A stretch of 64,000 bases of DNA from Nocardioides speluncae (lineage in GTDB: Bacteria; Actinomycetota; Actinomycetes; Propionibacteriales; Nocardioidaceae): NCBI RefSeq assembly GCF_003121585.1, contig NZ_QEOO01000031.1, forward strand, positions 62,001 to 126,000, in the 5' to 3' direction. The position numbers were made by a program, and so were the translations under genes. Shown one piece after another: positions 27,101-37,400 of this stretch. Each line of letters opens with the position of its first letter. Position 1 is the first letter of the stretch. The notes under the pieces are model-generated. The model was given only the letters and a program-made list of their open reading frames with translations, did no database searches and was not told where the DNA came from.

Positions 27101-30100
27101 ATCCGGCGTGGGGGGCTATCCGGGCCACTGAGGATCCGAACAACAACGTCACCACTCAGAAGTTCGACGCGCTTGGCCGGGTGACTGGTGTCTGGCTCCC
27201 CGACAACAGCGAGATCAACGGACACGGTGCGTCGATCAAATTCGCCTACCACCTCGGTGGTGCTGAGAATCCCGACGGCAGCGTCGATGGCTCGTGGCTG
27301 GCCACATCCCGCCTCAAAGGCGACAGTGCCGACACCTACGTCACTGGCTACGAGATCTTCGACTCGCTCCTGCGACCCCGGCAGACCCAAGCGCCTTCAC
27401 CTGCCGGTGGACGGGTGATGACCGACACCCGGTACGACGACCGCGGGCTGGCCTACATGTCGTTCGCCGACATCTGGGACAGCCAGGCTCCTCCGAGCGG
27501 CACGCGGTTCGTTGCGGCCGAAGGCGGCTACGTTCAGACCAAGACAGTCTTCGATGGTGCCGAGCGGACCATCAAGAACGCCGTCACCTACGGCGTGGAC
27601 ACTCCGTCGGGCGGTCTTGCCCACCGCACGGTGGAGACAACCACCTCCTACACCGGTGACAGCACGGCAGTCACACCTCCGACGGGCGGGGTGGGTCGAC
27701 GGACGGTCACCGACGTGTGGGGACGCACTGTCGAGGAACGCACCTACCCGTCGGCGTCACCGACAGGATCCAGCTACCTCGCCAACAAGTCCGACTACAA
27801 CCAGCACGGTCGGCTCGCGAAGTTCACCGGCCCTGATGGGAAGGCCTGGACCTACACCCACGACCTGCATGGGCGGGTCGCGCAGTCGACCGACCCTGAC
27901 AGAGGCACCGCTCTCACCAGTTACGACGCCTTCGACCGCGTGCATTCGACTATGGATGCTGAAGAGCAAGTGCTGTCGTACGGCTACGACGTACTCGGGC
28001 GGCAAGTCGGCAAGTGGAAGTCCACCGCGCAGACCGATGCGAACAAGCTCGCTGCCTGGACCTATGACGATGCCATCAAGGGCGACGGACACCCCCACAG
28101 TGCTGTCCGCTACGTCGGCGGTGCGGGCACCACTGGCAAGGCGTACACAACCACGGTGACGGCGTACGACGAGCTCGGCCGGCCCGTTGAGAACAGCGTC
28201 AAGCTGCCGTCGACCGATCCCCTGGTGGCGACCAAGATGGTCTCCTCGACGCTGACCTACCGGACCGACTTCAACACCGACGGCACCGTGGGCGCCGACG
28301 AGCTTCCGGCGATCGGGAAACTGCCGAGCGAGATCGTGTCCTACGGCTACGACGCTGCGGGCCTCGGTCTGCCGAAGACTGTGACTGGCAAGGACGCCTA
28401 TGCCCTGGAGACCGCGTACACCGAGTTCGGCGACCCATCGATGGCCACACTCGCGGTGTCTCCGAACAACGACAACCGGGTCTGGCAGCGCTACTACTAC
28501 GACGGGCTGCGTCGACTCGAGCGCTTCGATGCGATCTCCTACCTGTCGCCGTCATCGCTGCTCGACCAGCACTACACCTACAACGACGCCGGTGGGCTCA
28601 CCTCGGTCTTCGACAAGTCGCTGAACGATCCGGACAACCAGTGCTTCTCGTACGGCGACTACAACCGGCTGGCCGAGGCGTGGACACCGAACGTCGCGGA
28701 TTGTGATCCGGCGAACCGCAAGACCGACCAGCTGGGTGGGTCGTCGCCGTCCTGGCACTCCTACACCTACAACGCAGCGTCCGGGACCCGGGCGACCCGC
28801 GTTGACAACCCGACCCCGACACGGTCGTCGAAGATCACCACGAAGTACATCGATGGGGCGGCAGGCCACCCGTGCTACGGCACGACCGATCCAGTCGCGC
28901 CGCACGCACTTCGACAGACCAGCACCACCGTCCTCGACGACGGCGTGACGACCAGCGAGAACGACTTCTTCTGTACCAACAAGGTCGGCGACATGACCAG
29001 GTCCGAGGCGCCCGACGGCACCCGCCAAGACCTGACCTGGACTTCGGAGGGCAAGCTCGACACGCTCACTAAGCAGCCCAAGAGTGACGGTACTGGTGGT
29101 GCGACCTACCAGCACATCTACACCGCTGACGGCGACCTGCTGATCAAGCGACCCAACGGCGACGGAAGCACAATCCTCTATCTGCCCGGCGGGCAGGAGC
29201 TACGGGTCGCCATGAAGGCCGGCAAGCCGACCATCGTGCGCGGACTTCGCTACTACAGCCACGGTGCGGTCGGTGTGATCGCCCTCCGTGACGTGAAGGC
29301 GAGCGTGGCCGCGGACCTGACGGTCGGCACGCCGACTACGAAGCTGTACTGGCTGGCGGCGGACCGCCACGGGTCGAACCTGGCTCAGTGGGATTCTGCG
29401 AACCCGAAGGGCACTGAGAAGAAGCGCTACCTCACACCCTTCGGTGCCGACCGCACCACACCGGGAGCTACGTTCGTCGACGACAAGAAGTTCCTGGGCA
29501 AGCCCCACGACGCGGGCACTGGCTTCACCCACGTGGCGGCCCGGGAGTACAGCCCCGACCTCGGCCGCTTCCTGTCGGTCGACCCTCTGCTTGACCCAGC
29601 CGACCCACTGTCGGTCAACGGCTACACCTACGCCGACCAAGACCCGGTCAACAACTCCGACCCGACTGGCCTGGAGTGCGTTGATCGTTGCGGTGGTGGC
29701 AGCGACCCTGGCGACCCCGACCCTGATAGCAGCGGTTCTGGAAACGGTGGTTCTGGTACCGGCGGCTCCGGGACCGGCGGCTCCGGCTCTGGCGACGATG
29801 GTTCGCCCGACATCAACGACGTGGTGCAGACCGTGGCGACGGCAAGGCAGCTGAACTGGGCGGTATGCGGCGGCAACCCGGTCTGCGAGTACCAGTACGG
29901 AACACCGGATATGTGGGCGCTCTCTGGCGGACTGCAGGCGTCCGGCGCCGCCGACGCCATGGAGGCAATGGCAGAGGACCCGTACCTTCGGATTGCCTAC
30001 ATTCTGTTGCTCGAAGACTTCGGGGGCTGCGCTAGCAATCCAGGAGCCAGTGGCTCCTGCTTGCTGGCGGCTACCAGCCTCGTTGGCCCTGGCAAGGCCA

Positions 30101-30507
30101 GCAAGGTCACAAAGGTTGACGAGGTCTACGACCTCATCAAACACGCCGACGACGTACCTCCTCGGTTCATTACGACGGGCGCCGGGGCCACGATCGATCG
30201 TTTGGCGGTCAACACCTCGATCAGCGCACAGCGGCAGGGCAGGCACGTGTTGGGGGCGCGCGAATACGGCGGTGGCAGCTACTTCAACTCGGCTGATGAT
30301 GCGCAACGAGTGTTGGACGACTTCCATAGCGGTGCGGCCCAGGTGCTTGGGCTGAAGGGCCACGACATCGTCGTGCGCGTTCCCGGCGTGACGGGTGTTA
30401 ATGTCAATCCCAGGTCTGGCTTCCCGAGCCAAGCCACGAACGTGTTCTTCATTAAGGGCACTCGAGCGCCGAGCGTCGTTCCCTACAACCCTGCGTGGAC
30501 GCCATGA
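24130..30507 (+). CDS. RHS/YD-repeat polymorphic toxin
   Basis: 2125 residues. A signal/anchor segment (VVALTTLAVLAGVILAGGTL) is at about 28-47. A SpvB-like N-terminal region is followed by YD-type repeats at about 950-1700 (TYTHDLHGRVAQSTDPDRG and similar), then the RHS core (REYSPDLGRFLSVDPLLDP, near 1803-1821) ending DPTGLE. A Gly/Ser/Asp linker (~1858-1890) leads to a variable C-terminal toxin domain. The last ~110 residues (QRQGRHVLGAREYGGGSYF to VVPYNPAWTP) resemble the type-50 polymorphic toxin (Ntox50-like, BECR-fold RNase) by the QxxH, aromatic-SYF and C-terminal VVPxxP pattern; that assignment is tentative. Third-position GC is visibly lower than in flanking genes, which suggests transfer. 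Confidence 0.9.
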   Translation: MRMVRQFVRVREILVYPVSASRSRGVVALTTLAVLAGVILAGGTLPQHAAAEPGWKTPQPAPKSPSTVKPVPSERGAAEAAKARQAWEQLQENGRRSLLAQETANRVGSKALEGERADEAMQGESSVTEDGDAAKPGGDYTATPLSASSSWTGGGSSGSFTWSYDFRMPPPAAGPVPSLGVHYDSGSVDGRTFASNNQPGPIGEGFSLTESYVERSFISCKAVGVEQKYDQCWRGERLRLVLNGNATDLIPVSANEFRLRANDGSKVTRLFDAENGDNNGEHWRLVTTDGTEYVFGMERLPGWTTGQPVTESVWTVPVFSRDGDPAQATACKKEPFAESWCQQAWRWNLDLVSDTSSNASTYWYVGEENRYARGGNPDHGTSYDRGGYLTRIDYGLRRGSLFDADGLAQAPQRVRLTYAERCLAADCSELNGTTKAKWPDVPYASICKPGDRCEDDPAPTFFSRKRLVSVTTGVDNGAGYRDVDEWTLDHIWFNPGEVSTGPGDVADQVLWPTVIQHKGVAGPTPIAKRAVKLMPTSDPMANRVDKTGDGIAPFLRPRLGSIVSETGGITTVDYSTRDCAHDDLPTSAATNTRRCFPVWWAAFGPDPKKDWFHKYVVAGVMEIDPTGNDEAVITHYKYGTTCTDGRTPPCGAAWRYDDNPMLPNAHRTWSQWRGYERVTTLRGNNASDTQSMSTTVYLRGMDGNRQADGSTKSEQVSGITASSITDRDEWAGRAREKVVYTGTINGSPGAQVSGTIWEPWTRDEEDLVSYTFPGGQIDGKDADPVTITAHMVRERGTTKRTRVTGTAGTYDRSTTQRVTDYDGYGMPVKTVSYATPNDDAPGTTTDHTCTLTWYARNPDKPEDNLVGLVARQQTLATSCADADQAPLPPDATEPKDVVSDQMFLYVEGATWNSQEPTKSLAVGVLRAKGYTGRAPIVHRLSTSVYDALGRPTAVTAKGATTTTKYTPEGAGVPTRVEVTNDLEQTITSVFDPAWGAIRATEDPNNNVTTQKFDALGRVTGVWLPDNSEINGHGASIKFAYHLGGAENPDGSVDGSWLATSRLKGDSADTYVTGYEIFDSLLRPRQTQAPSPAGGRVMTDTRYDDRGLAYMSFADIWDSQAPPSGTRFVAAEGGYVQTKTVFDGAERTIKNAVTYGVDTPSGGLAHRTVETTTSYTGDSTAVTPPTGGVGRRTVTDVWGRTVEERTYPSASPTGSSYLANKSDYNQHGRLAKFTGPDGKAWTYTHDLHGRVAQSTDPDRGTALTSYDAFDRVHSTMDAEEQVLSYGYDVLGRQVGKWKSTAQTDANKLAAWTYDDAIKGDGHPHSAVRYVGGAGTTGKAYTTTVTAYDELGRPVENSVKLPSTDPLVATKMVSSTLTYRTDFNTDGTVGADELPAIGKLPSEIVSYGYDAAGLGLPKTVTGKDAYALETAYTEFGDPSMATLAVSPNNDNRVWQRYYYDGLRRLERFDAISYLSPSSLLDQHYTYNDAGGLTSVFDKSLNDPDNQCFSYGDYNRLAEAWTPNVADCDPANRKTDQLGGSSPSWHSYTYNAASGTRATRVDNPTPTRSSKITTKYIDGAAGHPCYGTTDPVAPHALRQTSTTVLDDGVTTSENDFFCTNKVGDMTRSEAPDGTRQDLTWTSEGKLDTLTKQPKSDGTGGATYQHIYTADGDLLIKRPNGDGSTILYLPGGQELRVAMKAGKPTIVRGLRYYSHGAVGVIALRDVKASVAADLTVGTPTTKLYWLAADRHGSNLAQWDSANPKGTEKKRYLTPFGADRTTPGATFVDDKKFLGKPHDAGTGFTHVAAREYSPDLGRFLSVDPLLDPADPLSVNGYTYADQDPVNNSDPTGLECVDRCGGGSDPGDPDPDSSGSGNGGSGTGGSGTGGSGSGDDGSPDINDVVQTVATARQLNWAVCGGNPVCEYQYGTPDMWALSGGLQASGAADAMEAMAEDPYLRIAYILLLEDFGGCASNPGASGSCLLAATSLVGPGKASKVTKVDEVYDLIKHADDVPPRFITTGAGATIDRLAVNTSISAQRQGRHVLGAREYGGGSYFNSADDAQRVLDDFHSGAAQVLGLKGHDIVVRVPGVTGVNVNPRSGFPSQATNVFFIKGTRAPSVVPYNPAWTP

Positions 30508-30830
30508 GCCTGCCAACACCCGATGAGCCGGGTCGTGCGCCGATTTGGGAGAACTACGTCATAGCTCAGACAGTCGAGGCCTCGCGGGGTCAAATCCCTG
30601 AGCACACTCTCGCTTTCGGCGTCGAGGTACATGGGTCGCGTCTCCGTCTTCGGTTTCAGCTCTCAGAGGCTACCGAGGACGACGAAGCCGACATGAGCGA
30701 CATCGTGAGCGAACTAGGGGCGCTGGTCGGAAGTGACGTGGATGTGGAGTCCTCGTACGAGGTACGCGATCACCGTCAGATCCACCCGTCCGACGGGGTC
30801 TGCTGGGTTTTCCTTTCGCGCGTTTCCTGA
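30504..30830 (+). CDS. Candidate immunity protein for the RHS toxin
   Basis: A 108-residue acidic cytosolic protein (MSLPTPDEPGRAPIWENYVI). Its ATG overlaps the RHS stop as ATGA, the tight coupling expected for an immunity gene. It has no signal peptide or recognised domain. The sequence alternates beta-like and helical stretches and contains an acidic run (ATEDDEADMSDIV). The in-frame ATG at 30495 lies inside the toxin gene and is less likely. The function is inferred from position, size and acidity. Confidence 0.75.
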   Translation: MSLPTPDEPGRAPIWENYVIAQTVEASRGQIPEHTLAFGVEVHGSRLRLRFQLSEATEDDEADMSDIVSELGALVGSDVDVESSYEVRDHRQIHPSDGVCWVFLSRVS

Positions 30831-30893
30831 GCTCGCCTGGTGTGGCAACGTTGCAACCGCGGGATTGACGCACGGCATCGAGGCGCCCTCACG

Positions 30894-31310
30894 ATGAAGG
30901 TCGACACCACCGAGGAGATCAGCCGCTGGCTGGAGCAGGGAGGTGGCTTGGCCGAGTCCCTGATGCGGGAGTTGCGACTCGACAAGTTTGGCTACTCGGT
31001 GCACATCGCGTTCAGTGTCATCGTGGATGCTGCAGGGCGCGTGCTGGAAACCCCGCTTGAGCTTGCCCTTGACCTTGATGGAGTCCAGCAACTGACGCTG
31101 CGCAGCGGGCTCACGCCCCGGATGCTTGAGCATCCGGACGAGATCGGCTGGGGGCTGAGTGAAGTCGCATTGGTCCGCGTTGCTTCCTCCGATGTCGGGG
31201 TCCGGTTCGAAGCATTGTGGGAGGGTGAGCGCAGGATCGAGGTTGAGTGTCGTCGAGCAACCTTGGAGGTTGTGCAGACTCCGCCGAAGGTGTCTGCCGA
31301 GCCGGGCTGA
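30894..31310 (+). CDS. Second small protein of the toxin island, possible immunity gene
   Basis: 138 residues from the ATG at 30894 (MKVDTTEEISRWLEQGGG). An in-frame start at 30840 would add 18 residues that look non-coding. It is a cytosolic, Leu- and Glu-rich protein with no family recognised. It follows the first immunity candidate after 63 bases on the same strand. It may be a second immunity gene, or an orphan left from an earlier toxin tip. Its codon use is like that of the RHS gene. Confidence 0.65.
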   Translation: MKVDTTEEISRWLEQGGGLAESLMRELRLDKFGYSVHIAFSVIVDAAGRVLETPLELALDLDGVQQLTLRSGLTPRMLEHPDEIGWGLSEVALVRVASSDVGVRFEALWEGERRIEVECRRATLEVVQTPPKVSAEPG

Positions 31311-31413
31311 CCCGGTGCCCGTTGGGGCAAACTTGTAGGTGCCCTCCGGACTGCATACGCTCACCGGAGGTGTGTCTACGGGGCCGAGTCACCTGGCAGG
31401 GGGTATTCGAGAA

Positions 31414-34400
31414 GTGAGTCTCGGGGCGTTCGTACGGCGCCATCGCGCCGCGATCGCGTCACAGGTGGCGCTGGCGCTTGCCGCCGGCGGGGTCGTCGCA
31501 TACGCGGTGGCCGCCGACGGCTACCAGGCTCATGAGACCCAGCTCAACGACGGCGGCATCTGGGTCACCAACTCCCGCGACGGCTTCTACGGCCGGCTGA
31601 ACAAGCCGATCGGGCAGCTCGACGGGGCGGTGTTCGCCCAGCTCGACGCCACCCTCGACATCGTCCAGGACGGTGCGGCGGTCGTCGCGGTCAACCAGTC
31701 CGACGGCCTGATCGCGCCGATCGACCCGGCGAGTGTCACCCACCCGGAGGACGAGCAGGCCGGCATCCCGAGCAGCGCGATCGTGGCGCTCGCCGGCGGC
31801 ACCCTGGCCACCGCCGACCCGGTCTCCGGCGAGGTGTGGGCGCAGCGGATGGACACCGTGCTCGGTACGCCGACGGTCAGCGCCCTGGACACCGAGGCAC
31901 AGCCGATCGCCAAGACCGGCAAGCAGACCGCGATGACGGTCAGCCAGTCCGGCGAGGTGATCGCGATCTCCGCCGCCGACGACGAGATCACCCGGATCCC
32001 GGTGAGCGGCGACGCTCTCGGCAAGGCGAGCGAGGACGACCTCGGGATCGACGTCGGCGAGCAGGTCCAGGTGACCGCGGTCGGCGACCGTGCGGTCGTC
32101 CTCGACACCGAGACCGGCGCGCTGCAGGTCATCGGCGGCGCCAAGGCCGAGCTGCCGCCGGGCTCCGCGCTCCAGCAAGCCGGCCCCGAGACCGACGACG
32201 TACTCGTCGGCACCCCGGACGGCCTGATCGCGGTCAACCTCGACGACGGCGGGACCAGGCAGCTTGCCGACGGCGTACAGGGAAGGCCCACCCCGCCGGT
32301 ACGCCTCGGCGCCTGTGAGTACGGCGCGTGGTCGGGCGGCGAGGGCGCGGTGGCGACCGCCTGCGAGGGCCAGGAGACCAACGTCGCCAACCTCAACGCC
32401 GCGACCTCCGACCTGGTCTTCCGCGTCAACCGCGGCGAGATCCTGCTCAACGACCGTGCGACGGGTGCGGTCTGGAACATCGACTCCGACGAGCCCACCC
32501 GGATGGACAACTGGGACGCCTTCAAGCAGAAGGTCAAGGAGGACGACAAGGACCAGGAGAACGAGAAGGAGGACAAGGGCGACCGCCGGCCGCCCAAGGC
32601 CAAGGACGACGACCTCGGCGCCCGCCCCGGCAGGACGACGATCCTCCACCCGCTCGACAACGACACCGCCCCCGACGGCCGCCTCCTCGCGATCCGCAGC
32701 GTCCAGGACGTCACCGGCGACGGCAAGGTGACGATCAGCCCGGACGGACAGAGCATCCAGCTGCAGATGCCCGGCAACGCCAAGGGCACCACCAGCTTCG
32801 AGTACTACATCGACGACGGCCGGGCCAGCGTCTCGGCCCACGCCACCGTCAACGTCTCGACCCGCCTGTCGACCTCCAACGCCAGCCCGCACCTGCGCGA
32901 AGGGTTCGAGGAGGACCAGGTCTGGACCGTCCCGGCCGGCGGCACCCTCGACCTGCCGGTGCTCCCGGACTGGCGCGACAAGGAGGACGGCGACCCGGTC
33001 AGCCTGGTGAGCGCCGAGGCCAAGAACGCCGGCTCCGGCGCCGACGCCCGGGTCACCGCCTCGGGACGCGTCCGGTTCACCGCCCCGCAGAAGGGCGGCA
33101 TCAGCAAGGTCGAGTACGGCGTGACCGATGGCATCGGCGAGCCGATCATCAACGAGCTCACCTTCCGGGTCCAGGACAAGAAGGACCGGACCGCGATCGC
33201 GGCCACCGCCGAGCCCGACGTGATCTCCGGCGAGGTCGGCAAGCCGATCACGATCCGGCCGCTCGGCAACGACCTGCCCGGCTCCGACCCGATCACCCCG
33301 AACGCCGCGCTGAGCCTCGCCGGCAAGATCACCGAGACCGCCGGCGCCACCACCAAGACCGACCTGGTCGAGGGCGAGATCACCTTCAGGTCCGACCGGG
33401 CCAAGACCTTCTTCCTCGACTACGACGCGGCGTACGGCAACGCGCCGTTCTCCCGGGGCAAGATCCGGATCGACGTCCGCGCGCCGCAGCAGGAGCCGCC
33501 GGTCGCGGTCCCGGACACGCTGACCCTCTACGGCCAGAGCCCGAGCCTGGTCGACGTGCTCGCCAACGACGTCGACCCGTCCGGCGACATGCTCGTCGTC
33601 CAGCGAGCCGAGGCGGCCACCCCCAACCAGGTCGACGTCGCCGTGGTCGACGGCCGCTGGCTCCGGATCGCGGCCAGGCAGGGCGCGCTCACCCCCAACC
33701 CGATGCTGGTCCGCTACACGATCAGCAGCGGCAGCCGTGGCGGCGTCCAGGGCCAGGTCGTGGTCAACCAGCGCCCCGCGCCCACCGACAACACCCCGGT
33801 CACCGAGACCGACCGGGTCACGGTCCGGGCCGGATCGACCGCGAGCGTCCCGGTCCTCGACAACGACTTCAGCCCCAGCGGCGACCCGCTCACCTTGGTC
33901 TCCCACGTCGCCGAGGAGGGCTCCGGCCGGCTGACCGTGCAGGTACCCGGCGACCGCAAGGCGCCGACCGGTGAGGCGTTCGTGGCCGGCAAGTTCATCC
34001 GGTACGTCGCGCCTTCGGGCCTCAAGGACCCGCAGCGGTTCGTGGTCCGCTACCTCGCGACCAACGCCGACGGCGACACCGCACCGGGCCGGATGGAGGT
34101 CACGGTGATGCCGCTGGGCCGCAACGAGCCTCCGGAGCCGCCGGTGCTCGAGGGCCGCGTGGTCTCCGGTGACACCGTCAAGCTCAAGGTGCCGGCCGCC
34201 GAGGTGGACCCCGACGGCGACGCCGTCACCCTGCTCGGCATCGGCAGCGCCCCGCGGCTGGGCCGGCTGGTGAAGTTCGGCGCCAACTCCGTGCGCTACC
34301 AGGCCTATCCCGGCAGCGCCGGCACCGACGAGTTCACCTACCAGGTGACCGACCCGTACGGCGGGGTCGCGCTCGGCACCGTCCGGGTGGCGGTGGTGAC

Positions 34401-37400
34401 CCCGGGTGCGCCGCAGCCGCCGCTGGCGGTGCCCGACGTGCTCACCGTCGAGCCGGGCCGCACCGCCACGGTCGACGTGCTCGCCAACGACCTGCTGGCC
34501 GCCGGCGACCGGGCCACCGTCGAGCTGGTCGACCCGCCGGACGGCGTCAGCCTGGAGTCCGACACCGGACCCGTCGTCATCCAGGCGCCGGACAAGGCCG
34601 ACGGCCGCAACGTCGAGGTGGTCTACCGGCTCGGCAACGGCATCGACGCCTCCCAGGGCACGATCACGCTGCGCACCGCCAAGCCCTACAACAACCCGCC
34701 GGTCGTGTTCGACGCGTTCGGCCCCCGCGACGAGGGCGACACGGTCTCCGTCGACGTGCTGGACACGGCGTACGACCCGGACGGCCCGAGCGATGAGCTG
34801 AAGGTTGCCGAGGTCTTCGCGCCGCAGGGCGTGACCGCGAACGTCGAGGGCAGCAGGATCTCCGTGGCCCGCGGAAAGCAGCCGATCGTGGTGCCGTTCC
34901 GGGTCGAGGACGCCGACGGCGGAGTGGCGACGGCGTCGCTGTTCGTGCCCGCGACCGCCTCCGGGCCGCCGTACACGAAGTCCGGTGCGGCGATCGAGGT
35001 CGAGCCCGGCGGCTCGGTCACCGCGAAGGTCTCCGACCTGGTGACAAACCCGGTCGGCGGACCGGTGATCCTGACCCTGAAGAACCGGATCTGGGCCTCC
35101 CCGCAGAGCTCGCTCACCGCCGTGGTGACCGGCGAGGACTCGTTCAAGGTGACCGCGGCCAAGGGCTATGAAGGTCCCGGCGCGGTCACGTTCGAGGTGA
35201 CCACCGGCAGCTCGGTCGACGACGCGAAGGGCAGGCGCGCCGTGCTCGCCGTACCCGTCCAGGTCGGCGAGACCGCGCCGATCCTGCGCTGCCCGACCGA
35301 GCCGGTGGAGATCGCCCAGGGTGAGTCGGTCGACCTCGACATCGCGGCGCTGTGCCACGTCTGGACCGCCGACCCGGACGACGCCGACTCGTTGAAGTTC
35401 GCCGCCGACTGGGAGAAGCCTGGCAGCGGCCTGAACATCATCCAGCCCGAGGGCGCGGTGATCGAGGTCGCGGCCGCAGGCAGCGCCAAGCCTGGTACCC
35501 AGGGCACGCTCAAGGTCCAGTCCAGCGGCAGCGAGCCCGGCCTGATCCGGTTCACCGTGATCAAGACGCCGCCGCCGTCGCTGACCCCGATCAAGATCGC
35601 CGACATGAAGTCCGGCGAGAGCCGGACCATCGACCTGGCCCGCTACCTGCGGGCCGGCGTGGAGGACCCCGACCCGACCGTCATCACCGCCGAGCAGGTC
35701 ACCGGCCTCGACGTACAGATCGAGAAGTCCGGCAGCGAGGTCACCCTCACCACCAGCGACAAGGTCGACGGCAAGGCCGAGTTTCGGATCGTGATGAGCG
35801 ACGTCTCCGGCAACCCCGGACCCGAGCGCCGGGTCGAGGGCCGGATCAACCTGGCCATCCTGGACGCCCCCGACAAGCCGACGCCACCGGTCCCTGGTGA
35901 CACCGTGCGCAGCAAGGAGGTCAGCCTCAACTGGAGGGCGCCGGCCGCCAACGGTGCGCCGATCGACTCCTACGAGCTCAAGGCCAGCGACGGTACGACG
36001 CGCAAGTGTGGCTCGACGTCGTGCGACTTCACCGGCCTTACCAACGGCAAGCCCTACTCGTTCCAGGTCCGCGCCCACAACGCGGTGGGCTGGTCCGACT
36101 GGAGCGGCGCGTCGGCGAAGGCCACCCCGGACACCCGGCCCGGCATCGTCGGCCCGATCGAGCAGGTGCGGGTCGGCGACCGGACGGTCACGTTCCGCTG
36201 GACCAAACCGACCACCGAGGCGTCGGCCGTCAAGCACTACTGGGTCTCGTGGGCGGGCTCGACCGCCAAGAAGGTTCGCGGCACCCAGTACACCGCGACC
36301 GGACTGGACAACAACAAGAAGTACACCTTCAGCGTCCAGGCCGAGAACAACTTCGACGTCGGCGAGCGGCGGATCTCGGCGCCGATGCAGTCGGTCGGTA
36401 CGCCGGGCACCCCGGCCGCGCCGACGATCACCGACCAGCAGACCGCCGGCGACAACGGCGCGGTCACGCTGGACTGGCCGGCGGTCGACCCCAACGGCCC
36501 CGCGCCCGCGTCGTACACGGTCTTCCGCAACGACCAGGCGCTCGCCAGCTGCACCAACATCACGGTGACAACCTGCGACAACTCCGGCATCAAGTACGAC
36601 GGCACCACCTACAGCTACAAGGTCAAGGTCACCAACGGCGGCAACAAGTCCGCGACCGGACCGGCCTCGACCTGGAAGGCGACCGGTACGCCGGCGGAGT
36701 GGGGCGACTGGTCGGTCTTCCCGACCGGCCAGGACAACGCGGGCCAGGCGACGTTCAGCGCGCCCGCCTCGCGCGGCAGCAGCTCCACGGTGCACCTGCT
36801 GATCAACGGCGGCCGCAGCGGCCAGAGCTGGCAGGCTTCGCCGAACGGGCAGAGCTTCGCCGACCAGCCGGTACGGATGCCCGCCGACGGCAGCGACTAC
36901 CAGGTCAGCCTGCAGGTCTGTAACGAGAACGAGCGGTGTACGACGTCGGGGACCAAGAACCTGCGCACCTTCGGACCGGTCGGCATCGGCAGCGTCCAGA
37001 AGTCCGAGGGCCAGACCGAGGCGTCGTGCACCTGGCCGGTCAACCCGAACGGCCTAGTGGTCACCGTCGACTTCGGCGGCCGGGCCGAGAACATCGGCCC
37101 GGGCGACGGCACGGTCAACGTCCGCCGCTCGGTGAGTGGGAGCAGCCAGCGGCTCAACTGCGACCTGACCGTGACGACCGAGGGCAACCAGCGCCCGGTC
37201 GAGCGGCGTGAGGGTGGCGAGGTCACGACGCCGCCGCCAAACCCGAAGGTCTCGATCAGTCGCGGCGCCAAGTGCAACGACGCCACCAGCGCGCCCGACT
37301 GCGGTGGCAGCACGCCTTGCAACCACCCGTCGTGCGGCCACGTCCGCATCTCCTCCAGCGACGTGCCGAGCAGCAACATGAGCTGCGAGCTTCGCAGCGA

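Noticed and set aside
31459..36795. 1778-codon open frame on the minus strand opposite the Ig-protein gene
   Set aside because: Long antisense frames are expected opposite high-GC genes. Its translation is low-complexity Arg/Asp/Val/Leu with no homology, whereas the plus-strand frame has clear Ig and Fn3 motifs.
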